64,000 bases of DNA from Nostoc mirabile CHAB5784 (lineage in GTDB: Bacteria; Cyanobacteriota; Cyanobacteriia; Cyanobacteriales; Nostocaceae). The notes below the pieces were generated by a model. That model had not been told where the DNA came from and ran no database searches. It saw only the letters and a program-made list of their open reading frames with translations. The translations under genes were made by a program, and so were the position numbers. Within the stretch, counting starts at the first letter, position 1, and each line of letters opens with the position of its first letter. Where the stretch lies: NCBI RefSeq assembly GCF_020829645.1, contig NZ_JAIVFS010000034.1:1-64000 (forward strand), given 5' to 3'. Shown in pieces: positions 53,017 to 61,877 of the stretch.

Positions 53017-53026
53017 ATGCATCTGC
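52964..53026 (+). promoter_or_regulatory. Inverted repeat spanning the CyRepA1 start codon
   Basis: gcagatgcat (52964-52973) and atgcatctgc (53017-53026) are perfect 10-bp inverted repeats; the right arm includes the ATG. In RNA this would bury the start codon, and in DNA it could be an operator. The role is inferred only. Confidence 0.45.
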
Positions 53027-56000
53027 ACTATTTACACCCCCAACACCTTGAAGAATTAGTCAAGAGTAGTGGTATAGACTTACACTTAGTGCAACTCAAT
53101 TTTAGGTCGCTCCAAGGCGTAACTGCTTATGAGTACCTATTGATTTCTGAGCTACTCCCTCGCACCAATACAGGAATGGTGAAAGCTGGATGGTTGCAGC
53201 GTTATGCTCATATTACTGAAGGTGGTTGGTGGTGTTCCGGGCTAGACCCTTTGAATAATTGGCAAATGATGGAATGGGGATGCTTTAAGCCAAACCAACC
53301 CCGACAGAATCACAATGGTAAGTCCATCAAATACGAGCATCCCCCCAGCACACCAACGCGGGTGTTTTGTTTGCGCGTAACGCTGCAAGTGTGGCAGCAA
53401 GTCGCTAAACGTTACAATCTGGTCATGCCTGACAATATCACTATTACTGCTGATGGTGAAGCTGAAGGCTTTTGGCAATGGGTAATGCAACATAATATTC
53501 CCCTGATTCTCTGCGAGGGTGTGAAGAAAGCAGCCACACTGTTGACGCAAGGATATGCAGCTATTGCCATTCCCGGAATTACTAGTGGTTATCGGGTTGT
53601 TAAAGATGAATTTGGCAAAGTTACCCGTCGTCAGCTAATTCCTGATTTAGCAGCGTTTGCAATTACAAAGCGTAGCTTTTATATTTGCTTTGATTTTGAA
53701 ACTCAACCTAAAACAATTGCTGCTGTAAATAATGCTATTTCTCGACTTGGTTCTTTATTCCAGCAAGAAAAATGCACTGTTAAAATTATCGAACTTCCAG
53801 GAATAGAAAAAGGAGTTGATGAGTTTATTGTTGCCAAAGGTGTAAGTAGTTTCGAGAAAGTTTATCGTCAAAGTGTTGATTTAGAAATTTATCTTGCTCA
53901 AACCAAACCCCACACAGAGTTAACTATTCCTGCTGCACTCACCTTGAACCGCCCTTATATAGGTGAAATCCCTTTCCCAACTTCTGGATTAATAGGAGTC
54001 AAGTCTGCAAAAGGAACAGGTAAAACTACAGCATTGCAAAACGTTGTTCAGCAAGCAAAAGTTAGAAATCAACCCGTTTTATTAATTACTCACAGAATTC
54101 TACTAGGAAGATTTTTGTGTGAAAAAATTGGTATTCAATGGGGAACACATAAAGAAGATGCGGATAAAAGGATTGATAAAACACTTACGCCCGCTCCTCC
54201 CATTCTCCGCTCACTCTCTCCTCAGCAATCTCTTGGATTGTGCGTTGATTCTATTTGGAAACTTAACCCTGAAAATTGGCGGGGAGCAATAGTAATTCTG
54301 GATGAAGTAGAGCAGTCTTTGTGGCATCTATTAAACAGTAATACTTGTAAACACAAGCGTGTAAAAATATTAAAATTATTCCAGCAACTAATTTCCACAG
54401 TTTTAACAACTGGGGGGTTAGTAATTGTCCAAGATGCTGATTTATCAGATGTGTCACTTGAATATTTACAAGGATTGGCAGGAATTAAATTAACACCTTG
54501 GGTAGTTCTCAACCAGTGGAAACCTCAGCATGGTTGGGACGTAACTTTTTATGATTCGCCGAATCCAACATCCCTAATTCACCAACTGGAATTGGATTTA
54601 CTTGCTGGACGTAAATGTTATGTTACTACCGATAGTCGCGCTGGGCGTTACAGTTGTGAAACAATTGAACGCTATTTGAAAGAGCGGTTACAAAAATTAC
54701 GACGGCAATTTCCTAAAACTCTGGTGGTTAGTAGTCACACTACAAACACACCTGGACACGAAGCGGTTGATTTTATCGCAGCTATTAATCAAAAAATCTC
54801 TGAATATGACGGCGTTTTTGTTACCCCTAGCCTTGGTACAGGAATTAGTATTGATGTCCAACATTTCGACCGAGTTTATGGCATTTTTCAAGGGGTAATT
54901 CCTGACTCGGAAGCAAGACAAGCATTAGCAAGAGTGCGGGATGATGTGCCGCGTGTTGTCTGGTGCGCTAAACGAGGTATTGGCTTAATTGGTAGTGGTA
55001 GTACAAATTATCGCTTGCTATCTGATTGGTATCAAGAAAATCAAAAAGAAAACTTAGCTTTGCTTAGTCCACTACATAAAATAGATGTGGATTTACCTTT
55101 AGTTCATGATCCGATTCATTTGCGAACTTGGGCCAAGTTATCTGCACGGGTAAATGCCTCTATACACCTCTACCGTCAATCGATGCAAGATGGTTTGATT
55201 GCTGATGGGCATCAAATTCAGATGCGAAGTAATGCTGTTCATAATAATATTATTCGAGATTTACGCCTTGCGTTTTTGGCAACTGACGCTGATGATTTAG
55301 CTACCCGCAGAAGATTAGTTTTAGAAATTGTCAAAGTTCAAAAAGATTGGGCGCAAAGCCGTCAAAAAGCTAAAGAAATTAAACGCAAAATTAAAGATAT
55401 TAAGCAGCAAAATCAACTATCGGTAGCAACTGCTGTAACTAATGCTAAAGATATCGATTATGTAGAATATGAGCAGCTATTAGTGAAGCATTCCCTGACT
55501 GATGGGGAACGCAACCAAATCAATAAATATGTTCTCAGACAAAGGTATGGTATAGAAGTTACTCCTTGGCTGAAATTGCAGGATGACCACGCATATTATC
55601 GTCAATTGTTAATTCATTATTATCTAACTCACGAAAGCGAGTATTTTCACGTCAGGGATCAGCAAGAATGGCATCAGCAATTGTCTTGGGGTGAAGGGAA
55701 AGTTTTTCTCCCAGATTTAAAAACTTACACGCTCAAAGTTGAGGCGATGAGAGCTTTGGGAATGCTTCAGTTTCTCGAAGTAGAACGAGAATTTACCGAA
55801 AGTAATCCAGATTTGATATTGCTGAAAAATATTGTTTTTCAGCACAGTAAGCATATTAAAAGAGCGCTTGGGATTAACTTAGTTGGGGAGAAAGAGCAGG
55901 TTTCAGCAATAAAAATACTCAGCCGACTGTTAAATTTGTTGGGCTTGAAACTAAAGCGAGTAAATGAGGTTTATCAAATCGACTTAGAAACGCTTTATGA

Positions 56001-56163
56001 TGGCAGGGAGAGAATATTTGCCGTTTGGCATCAACGGGATGAGTTAATGTTGGCTGATGTTAAGAGTGTTGGCTATGAGTTGCCTGATTATTCTTCAGAT
56101 TGGAAGCTTGAAATTATCCAAACCAAGGCTTATGCCACAGTAGCCAATACCCTTGACAACTAA
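53017..56163 (+). CDS. Plasmid replication protein, CyRepA1 family (DUF3854 plus helicase-like)
   Basis: 1048 residues. The N-terminal DUF3854/Toprim-like part has LILCEGVKKAATLL (E167) and FYICFDFET (D226). A P-loop helicase-like domain follows: Walker A SAKGTGKTTAL (G333-T337) and Walker B VILDEVEQSLW (D429, E430), then GVFVTPSLGTGISIDVQHFDRVYG and RQALARVRDDVPRVVWCAKRGI (arginine-finger/motif VI-like). The C-terminal third is helical and basic. This is the architecture of the replication initiator reported for small cyanobacterial plasmids. Here it lies among chromosomal genes without par or mob genes, so it may mark an integrated plasmid. Confidence 0.85.
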   Translation: MHLHYLHPQHLEELVKSSGIDLHLVQLNFRSLQGVTAYEYLLISELLPRTNTGMVKAGWLQRYAHITEGGWWCSGLDPLNNWQMMEWGCFKPNQPRQNHNGKSIKYEHPPSTPTRVFCLRVTLQVWQQVAKRYNLVMPDNITITADGEAEGFWQWVMQHNIPLILCEGVKKAATLLTQGYAAIAIPGITSGYRVVKDEFGKVTRRQLIPDLAAFAITKRSFYICFDFETQPKTIAAVNNAISRLGSLFQQEKCTVKIIELPGIEKGVDEFIVAKGVSSFEKVYRQSVDLEIYLAQTKPHTELTIPAALTLNRPYIGEIPFPTSGLIGVKSAKGTGKTTALQNVVQQAKVRNQPVLLITHRILLGRFLCEKIGIQWGTHKEDADKRIDKTLTPAPPILRSLSPQQSLGLCVDSIWKLNPENWRGAIVILDEVEQSLWHLLNSNTCKHKRVKILKLFQQLISTVLTTGGLVIVQDADLSDVSLEYLQGLAGIKLTPWVVLNQWKPQHGWDVTFYDSPNPTSLIHQLELDLLAGRKCYVTTDSRAGRYSCETIERYLKERLQKLRRQFPKTLVVSSHTTNTPGHEAVDFIAAINQKISEYDGVFVTPSLGTGISIDVQHFDRVYGIFQGVIPDSEARQALARVRDDVPRVVWCAKRGIGLIGSGSTNYRLLSDWYQENQKENLALLSPLHKIDVDLPLVHDPIHLRTWAKLSARVNASIHLYRQSMQDGLIADGHQIQMRSNAVHNNIIRDLRLAFLATDADDLATRRRLVLEIVKVQKDWAQSRQKAKEIKRKIKDIKQQNQLSVATAVTNAKDIDYVEYEQLLVKHSLTDGERNQINKYVLRQRYGIEVTPWLKLQDDHAYYRQLLIHYYLTHESEYFHVRDQQEWHQQLSWGEGKVFLPDLKTYTLKVEAMRALGMLQFLEVEREFTESNPDLILLKNIVFQHSKHIKRALGINLVGEKEQVSAIKILSRLLNLLGLKLKRVNEVYQIDLETLYDGRERIFAVWHQRDELMLADVKSVGYELPDYSSDWKLEIIQTKAYATVANTLDN

Positions 56164-56179
56164 GACAAAGCGAAACGGC

Positions 56180-56193
56180 GTGTCTAAAGACAC
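56180..56193 (+). terminator. Small palindrome downstream of CyRepA1 gene
   Basis: gtgtctaaagacac, 16 nt after the stop. It is too short for a confident terminator call and has no T run after it. Confidence 0.35.
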
Positions 56194-56224
56194 CCAAGCA
56201 TTAGCCATACAATTATCCCAATTT

Positions 56225-56530
56225 CTAATTTGCCTTCACCCGCGCCTGCTTCACCATCGCAATTAGAGTTTGATGGGCATCTTCCGCATCTGCTAAAACA
56301 TGATCAAACTGAATGCGAACTGACACAGCTTCCCCATTCACTTGCGCTGTCAAATCCATACCTTGTGTATCAATTGACAGCATTTGTGCTGCGATGTCTC
56401 CGACGGGCTACGCCTACGCATCTGTTACACCACCAAAAGCCTTAGCATAAAGAACTATGGCATCAGCATGATCATCATTCATGTGCTTGCAGATGCGCGA
56501 ACTAATATCAGCAGAAAAATCCTTAGACAT
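56225..56530 (-). pseudogene. DUF2470 protein broken by a short dispersed repeat
   Basis: The minus strand encodes MSKDFSADISSRICKHMND, DHADAIVLYAKAFGGVTDA, then two in-frame TAG codons (56414-56416 and 56408-56410), then in the same frame AAQMLSIDTQGMDLTAQVNGEAVSVRIQFDHVL ... MVKQARVKAN. This is a DUF2470 (HugZ C-terminal-like, HMNDDHADA) protein of about 100 residues. The stops lie in an inserted repeat at 56391-56419 of the kind seen at 4458-4485. Insertion kept the frame but added stops. Confidence 0.85.
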
Positions 56531-56783
56531 TGTTGAGATAGAAAGTGAGCAATACAGCAACAGCTTAAATTTTAAGCTAACAACGCGAAGGAAATTTGCT
56601 GATTTTCTTTCTTGGCACTCAAGATTCTGCATTTTACCCGATTGCCATCATAAATATATTTTATTTATGGGGTAATAATTAAATTAAAATAAAACTTATT
56701 CAGTATTTTTACCTTCTATTATGGAAACCAGACAGCTTAAACTGTAGCAGAAGTATTAGCCAAACTATTGAAGCTAAAAGACA

Positions 56784-57539
56784 ATGAGCGAAACTAGCCC
56801 CAGACGAATTGTAATTGGGGATGTGCATGGCCACTATGAAGGTTTGATGACATTATTGGAGGCGATCGCCCCCACGTCAGACGATCAAATCTATTTTCTG
56901 GGAGACTTAATTGATCGTGGCCCTCATAGTTCACAAGTAGTTAATTTTGTCAAGCGACATAACTACTCATGTTTGTTGGGAAATCATGAGCAGATGTTAT
57001 TAAACATTCTGACCAATGAAAGGACTTCCTCCCCAACGATGCAAGCATGGCTGTACAGTGGAGGGCAAGCTACCGTGGACAGTTACCACGAGGCTCCAAT
57101 TCCTGATGACCATCTGGATTGGTTCAAGGCTTTGCCTACATATCTCGACTTGGGGGATATTTGGTTAACTCATGCTGGTGTTGACCCTTCCAAGTCGGTG
57201 GCAGAACAAACTGCCGATCAACTGTGCTGGATACGAGAAGAATTTCACAGCATTGAAAAACCCTACTTTCCAGATAAGCTCATTATCATCGGTCACACCA
57301 TTACCTTTACTCTGCCGGGTGTTTCTCCTGGTAAACTGGCACAAGGGCAGGGATGGCTAGACATAGATACAGGCGCTTATCATCCTCGGAGTGGCTGGTT
57401 GACTGGACTAGATGTCACGAATAACTTGGTTTATCAAGTTAACATTTTTAAACACTATCTCCGCACCCTGCCCTTAGAAGATGTAGTGATCAGAGTTGAT
57501 CCTGCTAAAATCAAAGTCGATCGCCGCAATAAGAATTAA
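56784..57539 (+). CDS. Metallophosphoesterase, PPP-type protein phosphatase
   Basis: 251 residues with PPP/calcineurin-like motifs: GDVHGHYEGL, GDLIDRGPHS, LLGNHEQML, LTHAGVDPSKS and IIGHTITF. These bind two metal ions and hydrolyse phosphoesters; bacterial relatives (PrpA, ApaH-like) act on phosphoproteins or dinucleotides. It is cytosolic. The Ser/Thr kinases at 18-21 kb are possible opposite numbers but are far away. Monocistronic. Confidence 0.9.
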   Translation: MSETSPRRIVIGDVHGHYEGLMTLLEAIAPTSDDQIYFLGDLIDRGPHSSQVVNFVKRHNYSCLLGNHEQMLLNILTNERTSSPTMQAWLYSGGQATVDSYHEAPIPDDHLDWFKALPTYLDLGDIWLTHAGVDPSKSVAEQTADQLCWIREEFHSIEKPYFPDKLIIIGHTITFTLPGVSPGKLAQGQGWLDIDTGAYHPRSGWLTGLDVTNNLVYQVNIFKHYLRTLPLEDVVIRVDPAKIKVDRRNKN

Positions 57540-57605
57540 GCAATATTCGAGATGAGGGGGATGAGGGAGACAAGGGGAATAACCAATGCCCAATGCTTAA
57601 TACCC

Positions 57606-58469
57606 TCAAGACCTTACTAATGGTCGAATATTAGCTTTATAACTAGCCTTATCCAAGCCATAATTTCCCTTACTAGGTTGAGAGTTAATTGCACGTCTGA
57701 GGCCGTCAATGCGATCGCTCGTTCCGGGGTGCGTACTCAAAAATGTCGGGACAGAACCACCCTTTTTCAGCAGCTTTTGCATAAAAGTAACCATCCCAGA
57801 CTGGGCATAACCAGCGCGTGTCAAAGTTCGTAGTCCTCTTTGATCGGCATCAAATTCATCTTGACGACTGCGGGGACGATTCAAGGCAAGTTCTACACCA
57901 ATCCCTACAGCTGTATTGCGATCTAAACCAGTTGCTGTTGCTAAACCACTAGCGATCGCTTTTTGCCGCATCTGTTTAACCAGGTGTTTCCCGCCAATGT
58001 GACCAATTTCATGGGCAATAACACTTGCAAGTTCTGCTTCATTATCTGCGGCTTTCAGTAAACCTGTGTGGACATATACATAGCCTCCTAAAGTTGCAAA
58101 GGCATTAATAGCATCATCATCAACTACTTGGAAGGTAAAAGGAAGGTTGCGGCGATCGCTACTATCTGCTAAACGCCGACCAATTTGTTCGACATAGCGA
58201 TTAACTTTAGAATTCCGGTAAAGTTTGACTTGACTCCCCAGTATTTCCTGATTAATCTGCTTGCCAATATCAGTTTCCTGGCGATCGGATATATTAGAAA
58301 GCTGAAGTACTTGGACTCCCTGCAATATAAGAGGCAAGAAGTCTAAAGTTCTTCCAGGCAAGGGTGTACTCAGGCACAGACTCAGGGCGACTACCACCGA
58401 AATTAGCGGATAAAACCAGCGACGCCGCCACACACGGTAACTTGCAACAAAACCTTTCCAATTGAACAT
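57606..58469 (-). CDS. M48-family metalloprotease, exported
   Basis: 287 residues. An N-terminal hydrophobic segment (about 18-36) acts as signal or anchor. The zinc protease motif is HEIGH (H153, E154, H157), with the third ligand in SRQDEFDADQRG (about 205). Around it are NAFATLGGYVYVHTGLLKAADNEAELASVIAHEIGHI and FLSTHPGTSDRIDGLRRAI, as in BepA/YcaL/Oma1-like periplasmic proteases for envelope quality control. Monocistronic. Confidence 0.9.
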   Translation of the reverse strand: MFNWKGFVASYRVWRRRWFYPLISVVVALSLCLSTPLPGRTLDFLPLILQGVQVLQLSNISDRQETDIGKQINQEILGSQVKLYRNSKVNRYVEQIGRRLADSSDRRNLPFTFQVVDDDAINAFATLGGYVYVHTGLLKAADNEAELASVIAHEIGHIGGKHLVKQMRQKAIASGLATATGLDRNTAVGIGVELALNRPRSRQDEFDADQRGLRTLTRAGYAQSGMVTFMQKLLKKGGSVPTFLSTHPGTSDRIDGLRRAINSQPSKGNYGLDKASYKANIRPLVRS

Positions 58470-59127
58470 AATACGCTCTAAAGATTATTTCGGGAGAACA
58501 TAAAATTATGGGACAAATTATGAGACGGATTTAGAGTATTCTAAGTTGCATTCTTAACTCAAAACCAAAGGAGTTGTGATTCAGCTAATGCTTACGCAAA
58601 TCTACCGAATTGCGGGGGGTTAAAGATTCTCTCTAGAGATAGGCTTAAACACTAGATATTACTTTCTCGGTGCGTCAGTCTTAACGGACAAAAATTTGAG
58701 GGTTAACTGCCGCCTCTGCGAACTTACGGGAGCATCCCAATGCAAGCAAATTTACCAAGTTAGCAGGTAGTCATTGCGAATGGAGCGTTCGCGGTAGCGT
58801 CTCGTAAGAGAAGCGGAATGTTCGCCCAAGGCGTTCCCGAAGGGTAGCAATTGCAAAGTCTAGATGCTGCGATTGCAACTCTAAGAGACGCTTCGCGAAC
58901 GCTTCATTTCATTACGTACCCTGCGGGAACGCCTTGGGCGAACGCAATGACAAAATATGTTTTTACACATTTGGGATGCTCCCGAACTTACGAACTCGTG
59001 ATAAACTCTCGCATAACCGCAACGCCCAGTCGCTTTGAGTTATTACCAAATAGGGAAAATATACTATTCCCATTGAAAACCTTCTTGCTACAATCAATTA
59101 CTTCGCTATTACCTCGGAAAAGTTTTT
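58470..59127. other. Intergenic region with a MITE and nested repeats
   Basis: No gene I trust. It contains the MITE at 58728-58983, filled with short dispersed repeats, and AT-rich sequence before the DUF4330 start. Confidence 0.7.
58720..58991. mobile_element. 256-bp MITE with 8-bp target duplication
   Basis: Element 58728-58983: perfect 13-bp terminal inverted repeats GGGAGCATCCCAA / TTGGGATGCTCCC. Direct repeats gaacttac flank both sides (58720-58727, 58984-58991). The inside holds short dispersed repeats (ggtagcgtctcgtaag and its inverse) that appear nested later. Non-coding. Confidence 0.85.
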
Positions 59128-59661
59128 ATGGCTATTTTAGATTCAAAAGGCCGTTTGTTCGGCAAAATCAACCTCCTAGATTTAGGTGCTGCGCTGGTAA
59201 CTCTGCTAGTTATATTTGTCGTCTCGTCTAGCATCTTATCTAGCTTGGGGGTTGCCCAAGTTGGTGAGAAGCTAGTACCCATAGAAGTAGACTTAGTAGT
59301 TCGTGGTTTGAATGTCCGTGATCCTGAGCAATTATTCAACAACGGTTTAAAAAAAGGCGGGAAAACTAATGTAATTATCCGCAATCAACCCTACGGACAG
59401 ATTGAGATTAAATCCGTTCAACAGCTACCTAGAACAGTCAATGTTTTTCAACCTGATGGCACTGTTAAAGAATTGCCAGATCCAAAGATCAACAATTTTA
59501 GTACAGATATGCTTTTGACCTTAGAAGGTAAAGCCAAAAGCACAGAAAGCGGACTAGTGCTAGGTAGCAGTAAAGTTAAAATTGGAATGCCATTTGAGTT
59601 GGAAGGCTTTAACTACAACTTCAATGCGACTGTTATTGATATCAGATTAAAAGACAAATAG
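59128..59661 (+). CDS. DUF4330 domain protein
   Basis: 177 residues: MAILDSKGRLFGKINLLDLGAALVTLL, a transmembrane helix (about 17-40), then a beta-rich exported domain (VPIEVDLVVRGLNVRDPEQLF, TNVIIRNQPYGQIEIKSVQQL, GLVLGSSKVKIGMPFELEGFNYNFNATVIDI). This is the DUF4330 family, single-pass membrane proteins of unknown role. Monocistronic. Confidence 0.87.
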   Translation: MAILDSKGRLFGKINLLDLGAALVTLLVIFVVSSSILSSLGVAQVGEKLVPIEVDLVVRGLNVRDPEQLFNNGLKKGGKTNVIIRNQPYGQIEIKSVQQLPRTVNVFQPDGTVKELPDPKINNFSTDMLLTLEGKAKSTESGLVLGSSKVKIGMPFELEGFNYNFNATVIDIRLKDK

Positions 59662-59757
59662 CATTCACATTTTCGTTTTCAAAAAATAGCCTGATAAACC
59701 GAATTTTATATAATCTACAAAAACTCGGTTTATCAGATTTATCAATGGATGTTATAA

Positions 59758-60750
59758 CTACTTAGCAGCTTTCGCTTGAAACATTAAATACGTGCCTCCT
59801 AACCCTTCTACAATTGTGCGTGTATTAGCAATCATCATTTTCTGATAAGTGTCCGCCTCGCTTCCTGGTTCGCCAAGTCCCTCAGCATACAGCTTCCTAT
59901 CAGAAATTTTAACTTCAGCAACTCTTGCTACAGATTGAAGCAAATTAGGGTTAATTGCCGCCTCAATAAAAATTGTTGATACTTTAGCCCGTTTAATATT
60001 TGTAACCAAATTTTTCACTCTCGCATCTGTCAGGTTTTCGTTAGTACTAATACCTTGCAATCCCCCTGCTAATGGAATACCGTATGCTTTGGCGTAATAA
60101 CTCAGTGCATCAGAGGTTGTAACTAACTTACGTTTTTTGGCAGGAATACTAGCAATTCTTGACTTAATCCAGCTATCTAGTTGAGTGAGTTCATTTGTGA
60201 TTCTTTTGGTATTATTCGTATAAGCCTCTGCATCGTTAGATTCTAATTTTCTCAGGTTACTATTAATTACTTCCACCATCCTGATAGTATTCTTGGTATT
60301 GTGCCAAAGATGAGGATTAGTTACATTATTGCCGCCTTTCTGAAATTTTTGTGGCTTAGACACCGCAAGTTGACTAACAGCTATTTTCGGTGCAGTGCTT
60401 TTAGTCCCTTTAATTAATTTGATCAGATTTGGTTCTAAATTATAGCCACTATAGAGAATAAGATTAGCTTGCTCAATGGCTCTACGATCTTCTGGCTTTG
60501 GTTTATAAAATTGGGGGTTGGCACTAGGATCAATTAAGCAAGTGAGGTTAACTGTATTCCCGGCAACTTCTCTGGTTAAGTCACATAATACACTTGTCGT
60601 TGCAACGATTCGGGGAAGATTCTCATTTACCTGAGTGGTAGTCTGAGTGAATGTTGTTCTTGCAGTTTGATTTCCACACCCAGCAAATCCAATCGCCAAA
60701 GCAACAAGAATAGCTCGGAAGGAATTATTTGACGGTAATTTTTTTGACAT
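59758..60750 (-). CDS. Metal ABC transporter substrate-binding lipoprotein (ZnuA/MntC-like)
   Basis: 330 residues from ATG 60750, preceded by AGGAG six bases upstream (an upstream TTG is less likely). Lipobox GFAGC with Cys25. Binding-protein fold: PRIVATTSVLCDLTREVAGN, DPSANPQFYKPKPEDRRAIEQANLILYSGYNLEP, NPHLWHNTKNTIRM and LVTTSDALSYYAKAYGIPLAGGLQG. The usual metal ligands are altered: first His is Gln (Q80), the second His stays (H147), the third is Ser (S213), the fourth Glu (E290). A Zur-like box lies in its promoter, so zinc-linked regulation is likely. No permease or ATPase is nearby. Confidence 0.82.
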   Translation of the reverse strand: MSKKLPSNNSFRAILVALAIGFAGCGNQTARTTFTQTTTQVNENLPRIVATTSVLCDLTREVAGNTVNLTCLIDPSANPQFYKPKPEDRRAIEQANLILYSGYNLEPNLIKLIKGTKSTAPKIAVSQLAVSKPQKFQKGGNNVTNPHLWHNTKNTIRMVEVINSNLRKLESNDAEAYTNNTKRITNELTQLDSWIKSRIASIPAKKRKLVTTSDALSYYAKAYGIPLAGGLQGISTNENLTDARVKNLVTNIKRAKVSTIFIEAAINPNLLQSVARVAEVKISDRKLYAEGLGEPGSEADTYQKMMIANTRTIVEGLGGTYLMFQAKAAK

Positions 60751-61133
60751 CCTCAACTCCTACTAGATGTATAGAAATAATCATTATCAGTAACTGATTA
60801 GTGAAATACCAGCTGGAAGCCTTCAACAAGGAAGAGTTTAAAGGCAATAAGCTTGGGTTAAGCCTTGATCGTCCCTAACCCTTCTTAACAAGGAGGGAAT
60901 TAGAGCAAGCCTTTTTAAGGGAAGAGGAATTAATAGACTCTCTTTTTTCCCCATCGCACATCCAGCAATTTTTGCTTGGTGAACCCCAAGTGAGGTTTTT
61001 GCAGGCAAAATGTTAGTTAAGTTCACGCGACAGAATAGAAAATTGGTAGAGGTAAAAGCACAATAATAAAGGTGATGCTGGGGAGCCTCCGGTAAAGAGT
61101 GTAGTGTAGTTCTCTCACCGTCTGTTGAAGGGG
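60751..61133. other. Intergenic region upstream of the metal-binding lipoprotein
   Basis: Contains the Zur-like box. The rest has no gene I trust: one open frame (60838-61158, minus) lacks family features. Confidence 0.5.
60775..60789 (-). promoter_or_regulatory. Zur-like operator
   Basis: The minus strand reads TGATAATGATTATTT. The 7-1-7 cyanobacterial Zur box is TGATAAT-N-ATTATCA: the left half is perfect and the right half 5 of 7. It lies 25 nt upstream of the ATG at 60750, a position fit for repression by Zur under zinc sufficiency. Confidence 0.72.
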
Positions 61134-61343
61134 CTATACCATTGTGCTTACATTCCACAAAGGTCGCAAATGATCTAGGATTATCAGGTTAAGGAGTGGA
61201 ACGTAGTAATGCTGGGGCTTATTGAGCATACGGGTTGATTTCGCCTTCCCGAGTCGTGAATCTAAGGCAATTGTAGCTGTGGTTTTGCGAGGTGTGGGCA
61301 TATAGTTATTATAAAATTGGCGAATTCGCGGTTTTTTAGCCAT
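61134..61343 (-). CDS. Possible small basic protein, second of a pair
   Basis: 69 residues: MAKKPRIRQFYNNYMPTPRKTTATIALDSRLGKAKSTRMLNKPQHYYVPLLN, strongly basic at the start. No family is recognised. Its ATG overlaps the end of the preceding small gene (8 nt), which suggests coupling. It may be a nucleic-acid-binding peptide or a fragment. Confidence 0.35.
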   Translation of the reverse strand: MAKKPRIRQFYNNYMPTPRKTTATIALDSRLGKAKSTRMLNKPQHYYVPLLNLIILDHLRPLWNVSTMV

Positions 61344-61473
61344 CAGCCTTTGTTAGACTAATTTTCACCGAGTAAAGCCTTTCAATAACCCTCAGAGCAT
61401 CATCTAACTGTTCTTTCTTGGCATAATCCCGGCTGTACTTTTTACCATAATTTCTGTACTTTAGTTTCTTCAT
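61336..61473 (-). CDS. Possible small basic protein, first of a pair
   Basis: 45 residues from the internal ATG at 61473: MKKLKYRNYGKKYSRDYAK, then KEQLDDALRVIERLYSVKISLTKADG. A basic N-terminus followed by one amphipathic helix. The longer upstream frame (to 61542) is less likely because it would abut the divergent gene's start. Function unknown. Confidence 0.35.
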   Translation of the reverse strand: MKKLKYRNYGKKYSRDYAKKEQLDDALRVIERLYSVKISLTKADG

Positions 61474-61541
61474 TATTAAATTAAGGGTCAAGTCAAGTAT
61501 ATAGAACAATTTCCCAAAGCTGATATTGGTGAAGATAAACA

Positions 61542-61877
61542 ATGGTAATTTTAGTTATCCTCGTTAACACCCTCATGTCGCTGATATTACTCTATGTAGC
61601 TTGGCGGGTGTGGCAACTCAAGCAGCAGCTAGCATACATAACAGATAGGTTAACCGCCTATGAAAGTTGTACCCATGCAGCACTGAATAAAGCACCCGAA
61701 AATATTTATCTCAGCCAGCAGAATATTTATAATTTACGGCAGAAAAATCAAGTGCTACAAATGCAAATCCAACAAGTGCGCCAAATTATCAGTCTACTTT
61801 TGCTAGGACGGCAAATCTGGCAGCGTTATTTTCGTAGGCTAGAGTTAACACCAGGGAAAAGAACTGTTGGAAAATGA
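61542..61877 (+). CDS. Hypothetical membrane-anchored coiled-coil protein
   Basis: 111 residues: N-terminal transmembrane helix (about 2-23, VILVILVNTLMSLILLYVAW), then a helical, Gln-rich stretch (QLKQQLAYITDRLTAYESC; LRQKNQVLQMQIQQVRQIISLLLL) likely to form a coiled coil. I take it as a conserved cyanobacterial hypothetical. It diverges from the small minus-strand pair. Confidence 0.65.
   Translation: MVILVILVNTLMSLILLYVAWRVWQLKQQLAYITDRLTAYESCTHAALNKAPENIYLSQQNIYNLRQKNQVLQMQIQQVRQIISLLLLGRQIWQRYFRRLELTPGKRTVGK

Noticed and set aside
56230..56445. 71-residue plus-strand frame
   Set aside because: It is antisense to the DUF2470 pseudogene, whose reading explains the sequence.
58851..59231. 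126-residue plus-strand frame before DUF4330
   Set aside because: It is composed of MITE and dispersed repeats and overlaps the real DUF4330 start in another frame.
60838..61158. 106-residue minus-strand frame
   Set aside because: No domain, no ribosome site, odd composition; probably chance.
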